Positions 27,236-35,430 of a stretch of 64,000 nucleotides of DNA are shown in pieces. The position numbers were made by a program, and so were the translations under genes. The stretch lies in contig NZ_JADKYX010000010.1 in assembly GCF_016093545.1 (NCBI RefSeq), forward strand, positions 62,001-126,000, in the 5' to 3' direction. The stretch's first letter is position 1, and every line of letters begins with the position of its first letter. The DNA comes from Massilia rhizosphaerae (GTDB taxonomy: Bacteria > Pseudomonadota > Gammaproteobacteria > Burkholderiales > Burkholderiaceae_D). The notes under the pieces were generated by a model. It had not been told where the DNA came from. It was given only the letters and a program-made list of their open reading frames with translations, and searched no databases.

Positions 27236-30093
27236 TCGGCCCGCACGCGCGGGCTTTCCGGCGGACCGAGATAACTCGGCTTCAGCCCACCTGCGTCGAT
27301 CACGACCCGCTGCAGCACGAGGCCCGGATCCAGCGCCCAGAACTTGAGCGTGTGCCGGCCCGCCGCCTTGATCTCGTGCGCCGTCGTGAACTGCGCGACG
27401 CCGTCCGACACGATCTTTTCCCAGTGCTCGAGCGACCTGTCGGCGTGGACGTCGACGACCTGCGGCGCCTCGTCGTCGATCGACACGACATAACGGAATC
27501 CCGGCCCCGGACGGAATTTCAACGTGGGGGCCAGCGTCGCCTGCACGTTCACCTTGCCCGGCTCGAACAGATACACGTCGTATTCCAGGCGCATGCCGTC
27601 GGCCGGCGTGACGGCGGGCGCGTCGGCCGGTACCGTCGTCATGCCGGACAGCGTGCGGCCCAGCCCCGGCACGCGCAGCCATTCATGGCCGTGCGGCGCG
27701 TACGCGCGGCTGTAGTGCTCCGCCTCGATGGCGACCGTGCCGCCAGTCTCGACGAATCCGGACACCGCCGCGTCGCGCCGGTCCGCGTGGCGCAGCGGGA
27801 CGTCGACGGTGGCCGCCTGCCCGTCCGCACCGCGCACGAGCACGTGGCCGCCGGCCGCCCCGGCCGGCACCTGGTCCCAGCGCACATCGACCGTGATGCG
27901 CTCGGTCTTGTCCGTCGTCCCCTGGGCGTCGCTCAGCACGATCCACGCCTGGTCGGCTCGCGCCGTCCAGCTCACGGGCGCCGCGCCGCGGTCGAACACC
28001 TCGATATACCGGTTCGACTTGTCGAACGGCTCGAACGCCGGCAGGCGCAGGCTGCCGGCGGCCGGCCACGCGGCCTCACTGCCCTCCACCGCCACGCCCA
28101 GCGCGGGCGCGGCCGGCACGGCGATCTCGCGAACGTCGGGCATGATGTTGGTCGCCGGGTCGCGCCAGCTCGTGTAGCCGATATGCGTCTGCGCCATCAT
28201 GTGGTTCCACTTGCCGCCGTGGATCTCGTGGTATGCGCGCGAGATCGCGGCGTCCCGCGCGAACAGGTCGCGCGCGCGGGCGGCCAGGTCGTTCGTGTCG
28301 GCGCGGCCCTGGTCCGCATGGATGCGGTTGGCCTGCACCGTCGCATACAGCTCGCCCAGCGTGCCGGCCGCGAGGACGGGATGCTCGACGAGCTGGAAGA
28401 ACGCGTCGCGCCGGGCCGGCGCCAGCTTCGCCTTGACGCGCTCCACGCGCGCGGCCAGGTCGCGCCAGGCGGCGACGATGCGCTCGGACTCGCGGTAATT
28501 CGTCGCGCTGTACGTGCCGGGTTCCAGCTGCTCGGGCTTGCGGCGCCCGTTGTAGCGGGTATAGGTGGCGACGATGTCGGCGATTTCGGCCGCATTGTCC
28601 GCGCCGAATTCGCGCGTGGCCCACAGTGTCAGGTAGTCCGGCAGGCGCGCGGCGGGCCATGCGGCCGGGTTCCACGCGTAGGTGAGGAAGAATTCCGTCG
28701 GCACTTCCATCGGCTTTAGGTCGCCCACGTTCACCACCCACAGGCGGTCCGCGCCGAGGCGCCACGCGAGATGCATCTGCTCCCACACCTTCGGCAACGG
28801 CGTCACGTTGATCCACTTGTACGAACGCGGACCGCCCACGTAGTCGAAGTGGTAGTAGATGCCGGCGCCGCCGCTGCGCTTGCGCTCATCGAGCGTGGGC
28901 AGGCGGCGGATATTGCCCCAGTTGTCGTCGCACCAGAGCAGGGTCACGTCGTCCGGCACACGCATGCCCTTCTCGTAATACTCCTGCACTTCCTTGTACA
29001 GCGCCCACACCTGCGGCACCTCGGGCAGCGGCTTGCCCATCGTCTTGGCGATCATCGCGCGCTGGTCGGCGACGATCCGCTCCAGCAGCGCCACGTTGGA
29101 CTGTTCCGACATCGGCTCGTCGCCGTCGCCGCGCATGCCAATGGTGATGACCTTGTCGAAGTCCTTCGCGCGGTCCAGGCCCTGCTGCCAGAACGCGCGC
29201 AGCACCTCGCCGTTGCGGCTGTAGTCCCACGGGCCCTTGCCGTACTTCGCCCATTCCGCGTGGGCGCGCATCAGCGGTTCGTGGTGCGACGTGCCCATCA
29301 CGATGCCCATCTCGTCGGCCAGCGGGCCGTTTTCGGGGTCGTCGTCGTAGAACGCGTTGCCCCACATCGCGGGCCACAGGTAGTTGCCGCGCAGGCGCAG
29401 GATGAGTTCGAACAGCTTCCCGTAGAACTTGTGATTGAAGCCGCCGAATTTTTCCTTGGCCCAGCCGGACAACGCCGGCGCCTCGTCGTTCAGGAAGATG
29501 CCGCGGTAGCGCACGACGGGCGCGTCGGCGACACGCGTGCCGGCCGCCACGGCCAGCACGTCGTGGTGCGGCGCCGGCACGTCGGCCCACCAGTTCCACG
29601 GCGACACGCCGATCTGCTCGGACACCGTGTACAGCCCGTAGATCGTGCCGCGCTTGTCGCTGCCCGCCACGACGAGCGCGCGCGCCACGCCCGGCAGCGG
29701 ATTGCGCACGGTCTGCACGAGATAGCCTTCCCACTTGCCGCGCAAGCCCTGCGCATCGATCCTGTTTTCGCGCGCCAGGCGGTCGATCAGCGCGCTTTTC
29801 CCGAGCGTGCCGACGATGACGACGTCGGGGCCGGGCGCGACGCGCGCCCCGGATTCCAGCAACGCCGGCCGCGTGCCGGATACACGCTCCACGTCCGCCT
29901 GCAGGTCGGCGGCCGCGCGGCGCACGCCGGCGAAGTCGTTGCGGTCGACGACGATGCGCGCGGCTTGGCCGGCGCGCGCCAGCACGACGGCGTCCTTGCC
30001 CGCATCGAACGTCACGAACTGGCGCTCGCCCAGCGCCCATGCCGGCTGCGCGGCCGCGAGGGCGAGCATGGCGGCGGCGACGACTGATCTCAT
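27232..30093 (-). CDS. GH115 alpha-glucuronidase (second copy)
   Basis: A 953-residue exported glucuronoxylan alpha-1,2-glucuronidase. A signal peptide ends near AQPAWA. Family segments are YRGIFLNDEAPALSGW, GTSHHEPL, CDDNWG and GGAGIYYH. The C-terminal domain (from about residue 800) carries the FEPGKVNVQ and LKFWALDPGLVLQRVV strands also present in the copy at 5668-8466. The two copies have clearly diverged around the active-site loops, so specificities may differ. GGGAG precedes ATG, which overlaps the esterase stop in ATGA, so the two are translationally coupled. The operator at 31394 controls this pair by inference. Confidence 0.92.
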   Translation of the reverse strand: MRSVVAAAMLALAAAQPAWALGERQFVTFDAGKDAVVLARAGQAARIVVDRNDFAGVRRAAADLQADVERVSGTRPALLESGARVAPGPDVVIVGTLGKSALIDRLARENRIDAQGLRGKWEGYLVQTVRNPLPGVARALVVAGSDKRGTIYGLYTVSEQIGVSPWNWWADVPAPHHDVLAVAAGTRVADAPVVRYRGIFLNDEAPALSGWAKEKFGGFNHKFYGKLFELILRLRGNYLWPAMWGNAFYDDDPENGPLADEMGIVMGTSHHEPLMRAHAEWAKYGKGPWDYSRNGEVLRAFWQQGLDRAKDFDKVITIGMRGDGDEPMSEQSNVALLERIVADQRAMIAKTMGKPLPEVPQVWALYKEVQEYYEKGMRVPDDVTLLWCDDNWGNIRRLPTLDERKRSGGAGIYYHFDYVGGPRSYKWINVTPLPKVWEQMHLAWRLGADRLWVVNVGDLKPMEVPTEFFLTYAWNPAAWPAARLPDYLTLWATREFGADNAAEIADIVATYTRYNGRRKPEQLEPGTYSATNYRESERIVAAWRDLAARVERVKAKLAPARRDAFFQLVEHPVLAAGTLGELYATVQANRIHADQGRADTNDLAARARDLFARDAAISRAYHEIHGGKWNHMMAQTHIGYTSWRDPATNIMPDVREIAVPAAPALGVAVEGSEAAWPAAGSLRLPAFEPFDKSNRYIEVFDRGAAPVSWTARADQAWIVLSDAQGTTDKTERITVDVRWDQVPAGAAGGHVLVRGADGQAATVDVPLRHADRRDAAVSGFVETGGTVAIEAEHYSRAYAPHGHEWLRVPGLGRTLSGMTTVPADAPAVTPADGMRLEYDVYLFEPGKVNVQATLAPTLKFRPGPGFRYVVSIDDEAPQVVDVHADRSLEHWEKIVSDGVAQFTTAHEIKAAGRHTLKFWALDPGLVLQRVVIDAGGLKPSYLGPPESPRVRAD

Positions 30094-31367
30094 AGGTCTC
30101 CCGACAGATGGCAGGACTTGAGCTGCTCCAGCGGCACGGCGTCGGCCATGGCCCGGTAGCCGGCCGGGGACGACGGGTGCAGGCCGTCGTTGTCCAGCGC
30201 CTTTTGCAGGTGGTCGGGCCGCGCCGGGTCGCGCAGCGCCGCGTCGAAATCGACGACGCCGTCGACGACGCCGGACGTGCGGATCCAGCGGTTATAGGCG
30301 AGACGGTCGGCCTCGTTGTCCGGCCCCGGCGCGTAATAGCCGCTGCCGCCGTACGGGGTGATCGTGGCGCCCAGCACGCACACGCCGCGCTCGTGGGCGC
30401 GCGCGACGATCTGGCGGTACGCCTGCTCCAGGCCGTCCACCAGTTGCGCGCGCGCCGCCGGGCTGTCTTCCTTGTTCCGGTGCTGCACGCCGAAGTCGTT
30501 CACGCCGATCATGACGATCGCGTGCGACACGCCGGGCCGGGCCAACACGTCGCGATCGAAGCGGGCGACGAGGTTCGGCCCCAGGCCGTCGTGCAGCATG
30601 CGCCCGCCGCCGATGCCCGCGTTGACGACACCGACGTCCGTCATGCCGGCGCCGCGCAGGCGCACCGCGAGGGCATCCGTCCAGCGCGCATAGGTGTCGG
30701 GCTTGACGCCGTAGCCGTCCGTGATCGAATCGCCGATCGCGACGACCGTGTGCGCGGCCGGACCGGCCAGGACCTCGACGCCCGCGATCTGGTACCAGCG
30801 CGTGAACGTGTCGGCCTGCGTCCAGTGCGCGGCCCGCACCTGGTTGCCCGGCACGCGGAAGCTCGTCGCGCGCGCGCCCGGATGGCCCGTCTGGCGTGCC
30901 GGGGCCTGCGTGAAATGCAGCGAGATCGCGAGGTCGGCGCCGGCCGCATGCGCCAGGTCGACCGGGTCGCTCAGGTACTCCCCGCCGGCGGGAATCGTGA
31001 CGCCGGCGGCGCCGTCGAAGCGAAGCGGCCGCAGGCTGGCCGCGTGGACGTCGGCCTGGCCGGGCGCCGTCGCCAGCGCGACGCTGCCGGCATCGATCAC
31101 GAGGGGCGCCGTGCCGAACACGTTACTCAGCTTGACGCGCAGCGTCCGGGCACCGAGCGACACGCGCACGATCTGGCGCAGGCTCGCGTCCTGCCATTGG
31201 GCGGCGGGCAGTTCGTTCTGGCCTTCCGGCACCAGTTGCGCACTACCCCAGGAGGCGACCCAGTGGTCGCCGGCGGGTGGTTGGGAAGCCGCACCGCCCG
31301 GGAGGGCGGCACAGCCGGCGAGGGACAGGGAAAGCAGGCCGGCAGCCAGAATGCATTGACGCGACAT
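30090..31367 (-). CDS. SGNH/GDSL esterase lipoprotein, probable acetylxylan esterase
   Basis: A 425-residue lipoprotein (lipobox LSLAGC, Cys 19) with an N-terminal beta-domain and a C-terminal SGNH hydrolase. Blocks are [11 protein letters not shown] (nucleophile Ser), NAGIGGGR (Gly), GVNDFG (Asn) and DGLHPS (Asp/His). The two-domain layout fits esterases that deacetylate plant polysaccharides. It is the first gene of a two-gene operon with GH115, overlapping by 4 nt. Deacetylation would expose substituted xylan for glucuronidase attack. Confidence 0.88.
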   Translation of the reverse strand: MSRQCILAAGLLSLSLAGCAALPGGAASQPPAGDHWVASWGSAQLVPEGQNELPAAQWQDASLRQIVRVSLGARTLRVKLSNVFGTAPLVIDAGSVALATAPGQADVHAASLRPLRFDGAAGVTIPAGGEYLSDPVDLAHAAGADLAISLHFTQAPARQTGHPGARATSFRVPGNQVRAAHWTQADTFTRWYQIAGVEVLAGPAAHTVVAIGDSITDGYGVKPDTYARWTDALAVRLRGAGMTDVGVVNAGIGGGRMLHDGLGPNLVARFDRDVLARPGVSHAIVMIGVNDFGVQHRNKEDSPAARAQLVDGLEQAYRQIVARAHERGVCVLGATITPYGGSGYYAPGPDNEADRLAYNRWIRTSGVVDGVVDFDAALRDPARPDHLQKALDNDGLHPSSPAGYRAMADAVPLEQLKSCHLSGDL

Positions 31368-31393
31368 CGTTATTCCTTCACACTTGGGGGACC

Positions 31394-31411
31394 AATGGTT
31401 GCGCTACCATT
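31394..31411 (-). promoter_or_regulatory. Operator O4, best copy of the LacI-type site
   Basis: AATGGTTGCGCTACCATT is palindromic at 16 of 18 positions around a GCGC centre. It overlaps the -10 box of the minus-strand promoter of the esterase-GH115 pair and lies 72 nt before the glucarate dehydratase ATG, so it could control both directions. Confidence 0.75.
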
Positions 31412-31437
31412 CTAGTTTAGATATATGTTACGGGCAA
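31409..31437 (-). promoter_or_regulatory. Promoter of the esterase-GH115 operon
   Basis: On the minus strand TTGCCC (31432-31437) and TAGAAT (31409-31414) are 17 bp apart. Geometry relative to the operator matches that at the xyl operon, where the -10 box also abuts the site. Confidence 0.6.
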
Positions 31438-31482
31438 CCCGATATATTTTTTTCGTATGCCCGACATCACCAGGAGACCCAC

Positions 31483-32850
31483 ATGACCCCGATCCGGCGC
31501 GCCGCCAGCCCGACCATCACCGAGATGCAGGTGATTCCCGTGGCCGGCCGCGACAGCATGCTGCTCAATCTGTGCGGCGCCCATGCGCCCTACTTCACCC
31601 GTATCCTCGTCCTGCTGAAGGACAGCGCCGGCAACACCGGCATGGGCGAAGTGCCCGGCTCGAACGGCATCCTGCGCGCGCTGGAAAAGCTCGTGCCGCT
31701 CGTCATGGGCACCGAGGTCGCGCGCTACAACCGCACCTTGAACGTGCTGCGCGCCGCGATCTGCGGCGTCAGCCACCAGGTGACGTCGAGCGCCGAGGAA
31801 GCCGTCATGAAGCAGCCGCACGAAATCAACCTGCGGCTGGAGAACGTCGTGACGGCCGTCGAGGCGGCGCTGCTCGACCTGATGGGCCAGCACGTGGGTG
31901 TGCCGTTGTGCGAACTGCTCGGCAACGGCCAGCAGCGCACGCACGTGACGATGCTCGCCTACCTGTTCTACATCGGCGACCGCAAGCGCACCGACTTGCC
32001 ATACGACGGCGCTGCGGCGCGCGACGGCTGGTATCGCATGCGCGACGAGGAAGCCATGAACCCCGAGCAGATCGCCGACCTCGCGAGCAGCGCGGTCGAC
32101 AAGTACGGCTTCACCGACTTCAAGCTCAAGGGCGGCGTGATGCGGCCGGAAGACGAAGTGGCCGCCGTCGCGGCGATCAAGCGGCGCTTCCCGCACGCGC
32201 GCGCGACGCTCGACCCGAACGGCGCCTGGTCGCTGAGGGAAGCGATCGAGGCGTGCAAGGGCCAGGGCCACGTGCTGGCGTATGCGGAGGACCCGTGCGG
32301 ACCGGAACAGGGCTACTCGGGCCGCGAGATCATGGCCGAATTCAAGCGGGCCACGGGCATCCGCACGGCGACGAACATGGTGGCCACCGACTGGCGCCAG
32401 ATGGCCCATTCGCACCTGCTGGGCGCCGTCGACATCCCGCTCGCCGATCCGCACTTCTGGACCATGCAGGGCTCCGTGCGCCTCGCCCAGCTGTGCCACG
32501 ACTGGGGCCTGACGTGGGGCTCGCACTCGAACAATCACTTCGACGTGTCGCTCGCGATGTTCACCCACTGCGCCGCCGCTGCGCCGGGCGCCATCACGGC
32601 GATCGACACGCACTGGATCTGGCAGGAAGGCCGCGAGCGCCTGACGACGGAGCCGCTGCAGATCGTCGGCGGCGAAGTGGCCGTGCCGGACGCGCCGGGC
32701 CTGGGCGTCGCGCCGGACATGGAACGCATCCGGGAAGCGCACGCGCTGTACAAGCAGGTCGCGGGCGGCGCGCGCGACGACGCGGTGGCGATGCGCTACC
32801 TCGTGCCCGGCTGGACCTACGATCCCAAGCAGCCGAGCTACGCGCGCTGA
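31483..32850 (+). CDS. gudD: Glucarate dehydratase (enolase superfamily)
   Basis: A 455-residue cytoplasmic dehydratase converting D-glucarate (or L-idarate) to 5-keto-4-deoxy-glucarate. The capping domain starts with [18 protein letters not shown]. In the barrel K214 and K216 (FKLKGG), D244 and N246 (DPNG), E269 and D270 (YAEDP), N298 and H352 (SNNHFD) occupy the expected base and Mg2+ positions. AGGAG precedes ATG at 31483; a longer upstream frame has no such support. Glucuronate freed by GH67 and GH115 would reach this enzyme after oxidation, and its downstream pathway ends at the semialdehyde oxidised by the enzyme at 3237. The intermediate enzymes (uronate dehydrogenase, KDG dehydratase) are not in the window. 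Confidence 0.92.
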   Translation: MTPIRRAASPTITEMQVIPVAGRDSMLLNLCGAHAPYFTRILVLLKDSAGNTGMGEVPGSNGILRALEKLVPLVMGTEVARYNRTLNVLRAAICGVSHQVTSSAEEAVMKQPHEINLRLENVVTAVEAALLDLMGQHVGVPLCELLGNGQQRTHVTMLAYLFYIGDRKRTDLPYDGAAARDGWYRMRDEEAMNPEQIADLASSAVDKYGFTDFKLKGGVMRPEDEVAAVAAIKRRFPHARATLDPNGAWSLREAIEACKGQGHVLAYAEDPCGPEQGYSGREIMAEFKRATGIRTATNMVATDWRQMAHSHLLGAVDIPLADPHFWTMQGSVRLAQLCHDWGLTWGSHSNNHFDVSLAMFTHCAAAAPGAITAIDTHWIWQEGRERLTTEPLQIVGGEVAVPDAPGLGVAPDMERIREAHALYKQVAGGARDDAVAMRYLVPGWTYDPKQPSYAR

Positions 32851-33755
32851 CCCGCGCCGTCCGGCCCGCCCGCGCAGATGTCGAACACCCAGCGCCGCAG
32901 CCAGCGGTGCGCCGGGTCGGCTTCCATGCGCGGGTGCCACATCATCGACACGGTGAGCACGGGCGTCGCCACCGGCAGCTCGAACGTGTGCATGCCGTCG
33001 CGCAGCCGCGCCGTGTGGCGCTCCGGGACGTTGGCGACGAGGTCGGACGCGCGCGCCAGCGCGAGCGCCGTGGCGAACGAGCCGACCAGCACCGCCACCG
33101 GCCGCTCCAGCCCCAGCGGCGCCAGCGCCGCATCGATGGCGCCCCGTTCGCGCCCGCGGCGCGACACGGACACGTGCCGGCACGCCGCATACCGCGCCGG
33201 CGTCATTGAACCCGCGGCCAGCGGATGGCCGGCCCGCACGGCCCCCACGAAGCGGTCGCGGAACAGCGCGCGCGTGCGGATCTCCGGTCCCGTCTCCTCC
33301 CCGATCACGCCGATCTCGAGGTCGATGAGCCCCTCGCGCAGCGGCGTGCTGTCCTTGTTCACCTTTTGCACGAAGCGCAACCGCGCGCCCGGCGCGTCGC
33401 GGTCCAGGCGCGCGAGCAGCGCCGGTCCGTAGTTTTCCACGAAGCCGTCCGTGACGCGCAAGGTGTACACGCGCGCGATCGTGGCCGGGTCGACGTCGGA
33501 TAGGGGACGCAGCATGCGCCCGGCGTCCTGCACGAGGGCGCCGGCCTGCGCGCGCAATTCCTGCGCGCGCGGCGTCAGCACGAGGCCCCGGCCCGCCCGC
33601 ACCAGCAGCGGGTCGCCCGTCACGTCGCGCAGCCGGGCCAGTGCGCGGCTCATCGCCGACGGGCTCAGTTTCAGGCGCCGCGCGGCGCCGGCCACGCTCC
33701 CTTCGGTCAGCAGCACGTCGAGGGTCACGAGGAGGTTCAGGTCGGGCATCGTCAT
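32838..33755 (-). CDS. LysR-family transcriptional regulator
   Basis: A 305-residue regulator with an N-terminal winged helix ([34 protein letters not shown]) and a PBP2-type effector domain ending at WVFDICAG. The start may be 33755 or 33749; neither has a clear ribosome site. It is divergent from an MFS efflux gene with a 136-nt gap, the usual arrangement for a LysR activator controlling its neighbour. Its last bases overlap the end of the glucarate dehydratase gene on the opposite strand. Confidence 0.88.
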   Translation of the reverse strand: MTMPDLNLLVTLDVLLTEGSVAGAARRLKLSPSAMSRALARLRDVTGDPLLVRAGRGLVLTPRAQELRAQAGALVQDAGRMLRPLSDVDPATIARVYTLRVTDGFVENYGPALLARLDRDAPGARLRFVQKVNKDSTPLREGLIDLEIGVIGEETGPEIRTRALFRDRFVGAVRAGHPLAAGSMTPARYAACRHVSVSRRGRERGAIDAALAPLGLERPVAVLVGSFATALALARASDLVANVPERHTARLRDGMHTFELPVATPVLTVSMMWHPRMEADPAHRWLRRWVFDICAGGPDGAGQRA

Positions 33756-33891
33756 GCCGGCACGATAGCACAGCCGCGCGGCGGCAGACCCCGCATGGCG
33801 CCGCGCGCAAGGTGTCATTGCGTCCGGCGCGCCTTCCGCCCGCGCGCTGCATGGCCTAGTCTGCAGGACGACGACACCCACCGGAACCACG

Positions 33892-35271
33892 ATGACGACT
33901 TCTCCCGCCACACTCTCGAAAACCGCCAACGCCGACCGCGCCCTGCCCGGTCTCGCGCTGGCCGTGCTGCTGTCCTCGTTCGGCGCGAGCGGCGCCAACG
34001 TCGCGCTGCCCGTGCTGCAGCACGCGTTCGGCACCGGCTTCGCGGCCGTACAATGGATCTTGCTGGCCTACCTGCTGGCCGCCACGGCCGCCTCGGTCGG
34101 CGCGGGCCGCCTCGGCGACGCGATCGGCCGGCGCCGCGTGCTGCAGGGCGGGATCGCGCTGTTCGCGGCGGCATCGAGCCTGTGCGCGCTGGCGCCGACG
34201 CTGCCGCTGCTGGTGGCCGGGCGCGCGCTGCAAGGCCTGGGCGCGGCCGTGATGCCGGCCCTCGCGATGGCGCTGGCCGCCGCGCGCCTGCCGCAGGGCC
34301 GCACCGGCCGCGCCATGGGGCTCTTGGGCAGCATGTCGGCCGTCGGCACGGCGCTCGGACCCGTGCTGGGCGGCCTGCTGCTGGCCGGCCCGGGCTGGCG
34401 CGCCATCTTCGTCGCGATGCTGGCGGCGGCCGGCGCGACGCTCGTCCTCGTGCGGCGCGTGCCGGACGACGCGCACGCGCGCCCGTCCGCCGGGGCACCG
34501 TTCGACGTGCGCGGCCTGCTGCTGCTCGTCGGCCCGCTGCTCGCGTTCGCCCTCGCGTCCACGAGCATCGGGGCCGCCTGGCGCGGCTGGCTGCTCGGTG
34601 CGGCCACGCTGGGTGCCGTCCTGTTCGTCCGCTCCCAGGCCCGGGTGCCATCGCCGCTCGTGCCGCTGGCGCTGCTGCGCGACCGCATCCTGGCATCCGG
34701 CTTCGCCATGAGCGCGCTCACGATGGCGCTCATGATGACGACGGTGCTCGTCGGTCCGTTCTATCTCGGGCATGGCCTCGGGCTACCGCCGGGCGGCGTC
34801 GGCCTCGCGCTGGCGACCACGCCGATCGTCGCGGCGCTGGGCGGCGTGCCGGCGGGACGTCTCGTCGACCGCTACGGCGCCGGCGCGGCCGGCATCGCGG
34901 GCCTCGCCGCGATGGCCGGCGGTTGCGGCCTGCTGGCCCTCATGCCGCTATGGTCCGGCGTGGCCGGCTGGGTCGCGCCGCTCGTGCTGCTGGCCGCCGG
35001 CTACGCGCTGTTCCAGGCCGCGAACAACACGGCCGTGATGCACGCCGCCGGGGATGCGCGCCGCGGCGTCGTGGCCGGCTTGCTGAACCTCGCCCGCAAC
35101 CTGGGGCTGATCGCCGGGTCGGCGCTGCTGGGCGCGGTGTTCGCCGCCCACCCGCGCGGGACGGCGGCCGAGGTGGCCGCCGCGACGCGGGCCACGTTCG
35201 CGCTGGCGACGCTGTTGCCGCTGCTGGGCCTGGGCGCCGCGTTTCTCGGCGGGCGCGCCAGGCGGCGCTAG
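33892..35271 (+). CDS. MFS transporter, DHA2-like drug efflux type
   Basis: A 459-residue inner-membrane permease with about 14 hydrophobic segments. Motif A-like GRLGDAIGRRRV follows TM2, and the antiporter motif C-like GLLGSMSAVGTALGPVLGG lies in TM5. A tail of basic residues (GGRARRR) ends the chain. It probably exports toxic small molecules by proton antiport. Expression is likely controlled by the divergent LysR protein. Confidence 0.88.
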   Translation: MTTSPATLSKTANADRALPGLALAVLLSSFGASGANVALPVLQHAFGTGFAAVQWILLAYLLAATAASVGAGRLGDAIGRRRVLQGGIALFAAASSLCALAPTLPLLVAGRALQGLGAAVMPALAMALAAARLPQGRTGRAMGLLGSMSAVGTALGPVLGGLLLAGPGWRAIFVAMLAAAGATLVLVRRVPDDAHARPSAGAPFDVRGLLLLVGPLLAFALASTSIGAAWRGWLLGAATLGAVLFVRSQARVPSPLVPLALLRDRILASGFAMSALTMALMMTTVLVGPFYLGHGLGLPPGGVGLALATTPIVAALGGVPAGRLVDRYGAGAAGIAGLAAMAGGCGLLALMPLWSGVAGWVAPLVLLAAGYALFQAANNTAVMHAAGDARRGVVAGLLNLARNLGLIAGSALLGAVFAAHPRGTAAEVAAATRATFALATLLPLLGLGAAFLGGRARRR

Positions 35272-35307
35272 GGTCTATCTGATTGACATGTTTTGCCAGC
35301 AGTCCCG

Positions 35308-35383
35308 GTAGGGTGGGCACCCCGTGCCCACCAAACCCAAGCCGGTCCGCGAACGCATGGTGGGCACAGGGTGCCCACCCTAC
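35308..35383. repeat. Paired inverted hairpin repeat (REP-like), pair A
   Basis: Two 26-nt copies, 35308-35333 and 35358-35383, face each other across a 24-nt spacer. Each is itself a near-palindrome (GGTGGGCAC ... GTGCCCACC), and the second is the reverse complement of the first with one change. The same unit occurs at 62204-62229 and, with compensating changes, at 62268-62293. It lies between convergent MFS and EAL genes, the classical place for REP/BIME-type elements. Confidence 0.8.
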
Positions 35384-35430
35384 CCGCTCGATATCCGCAG
35401 ACAGTCAGACACACCCTAGTTGCGCCGCGC

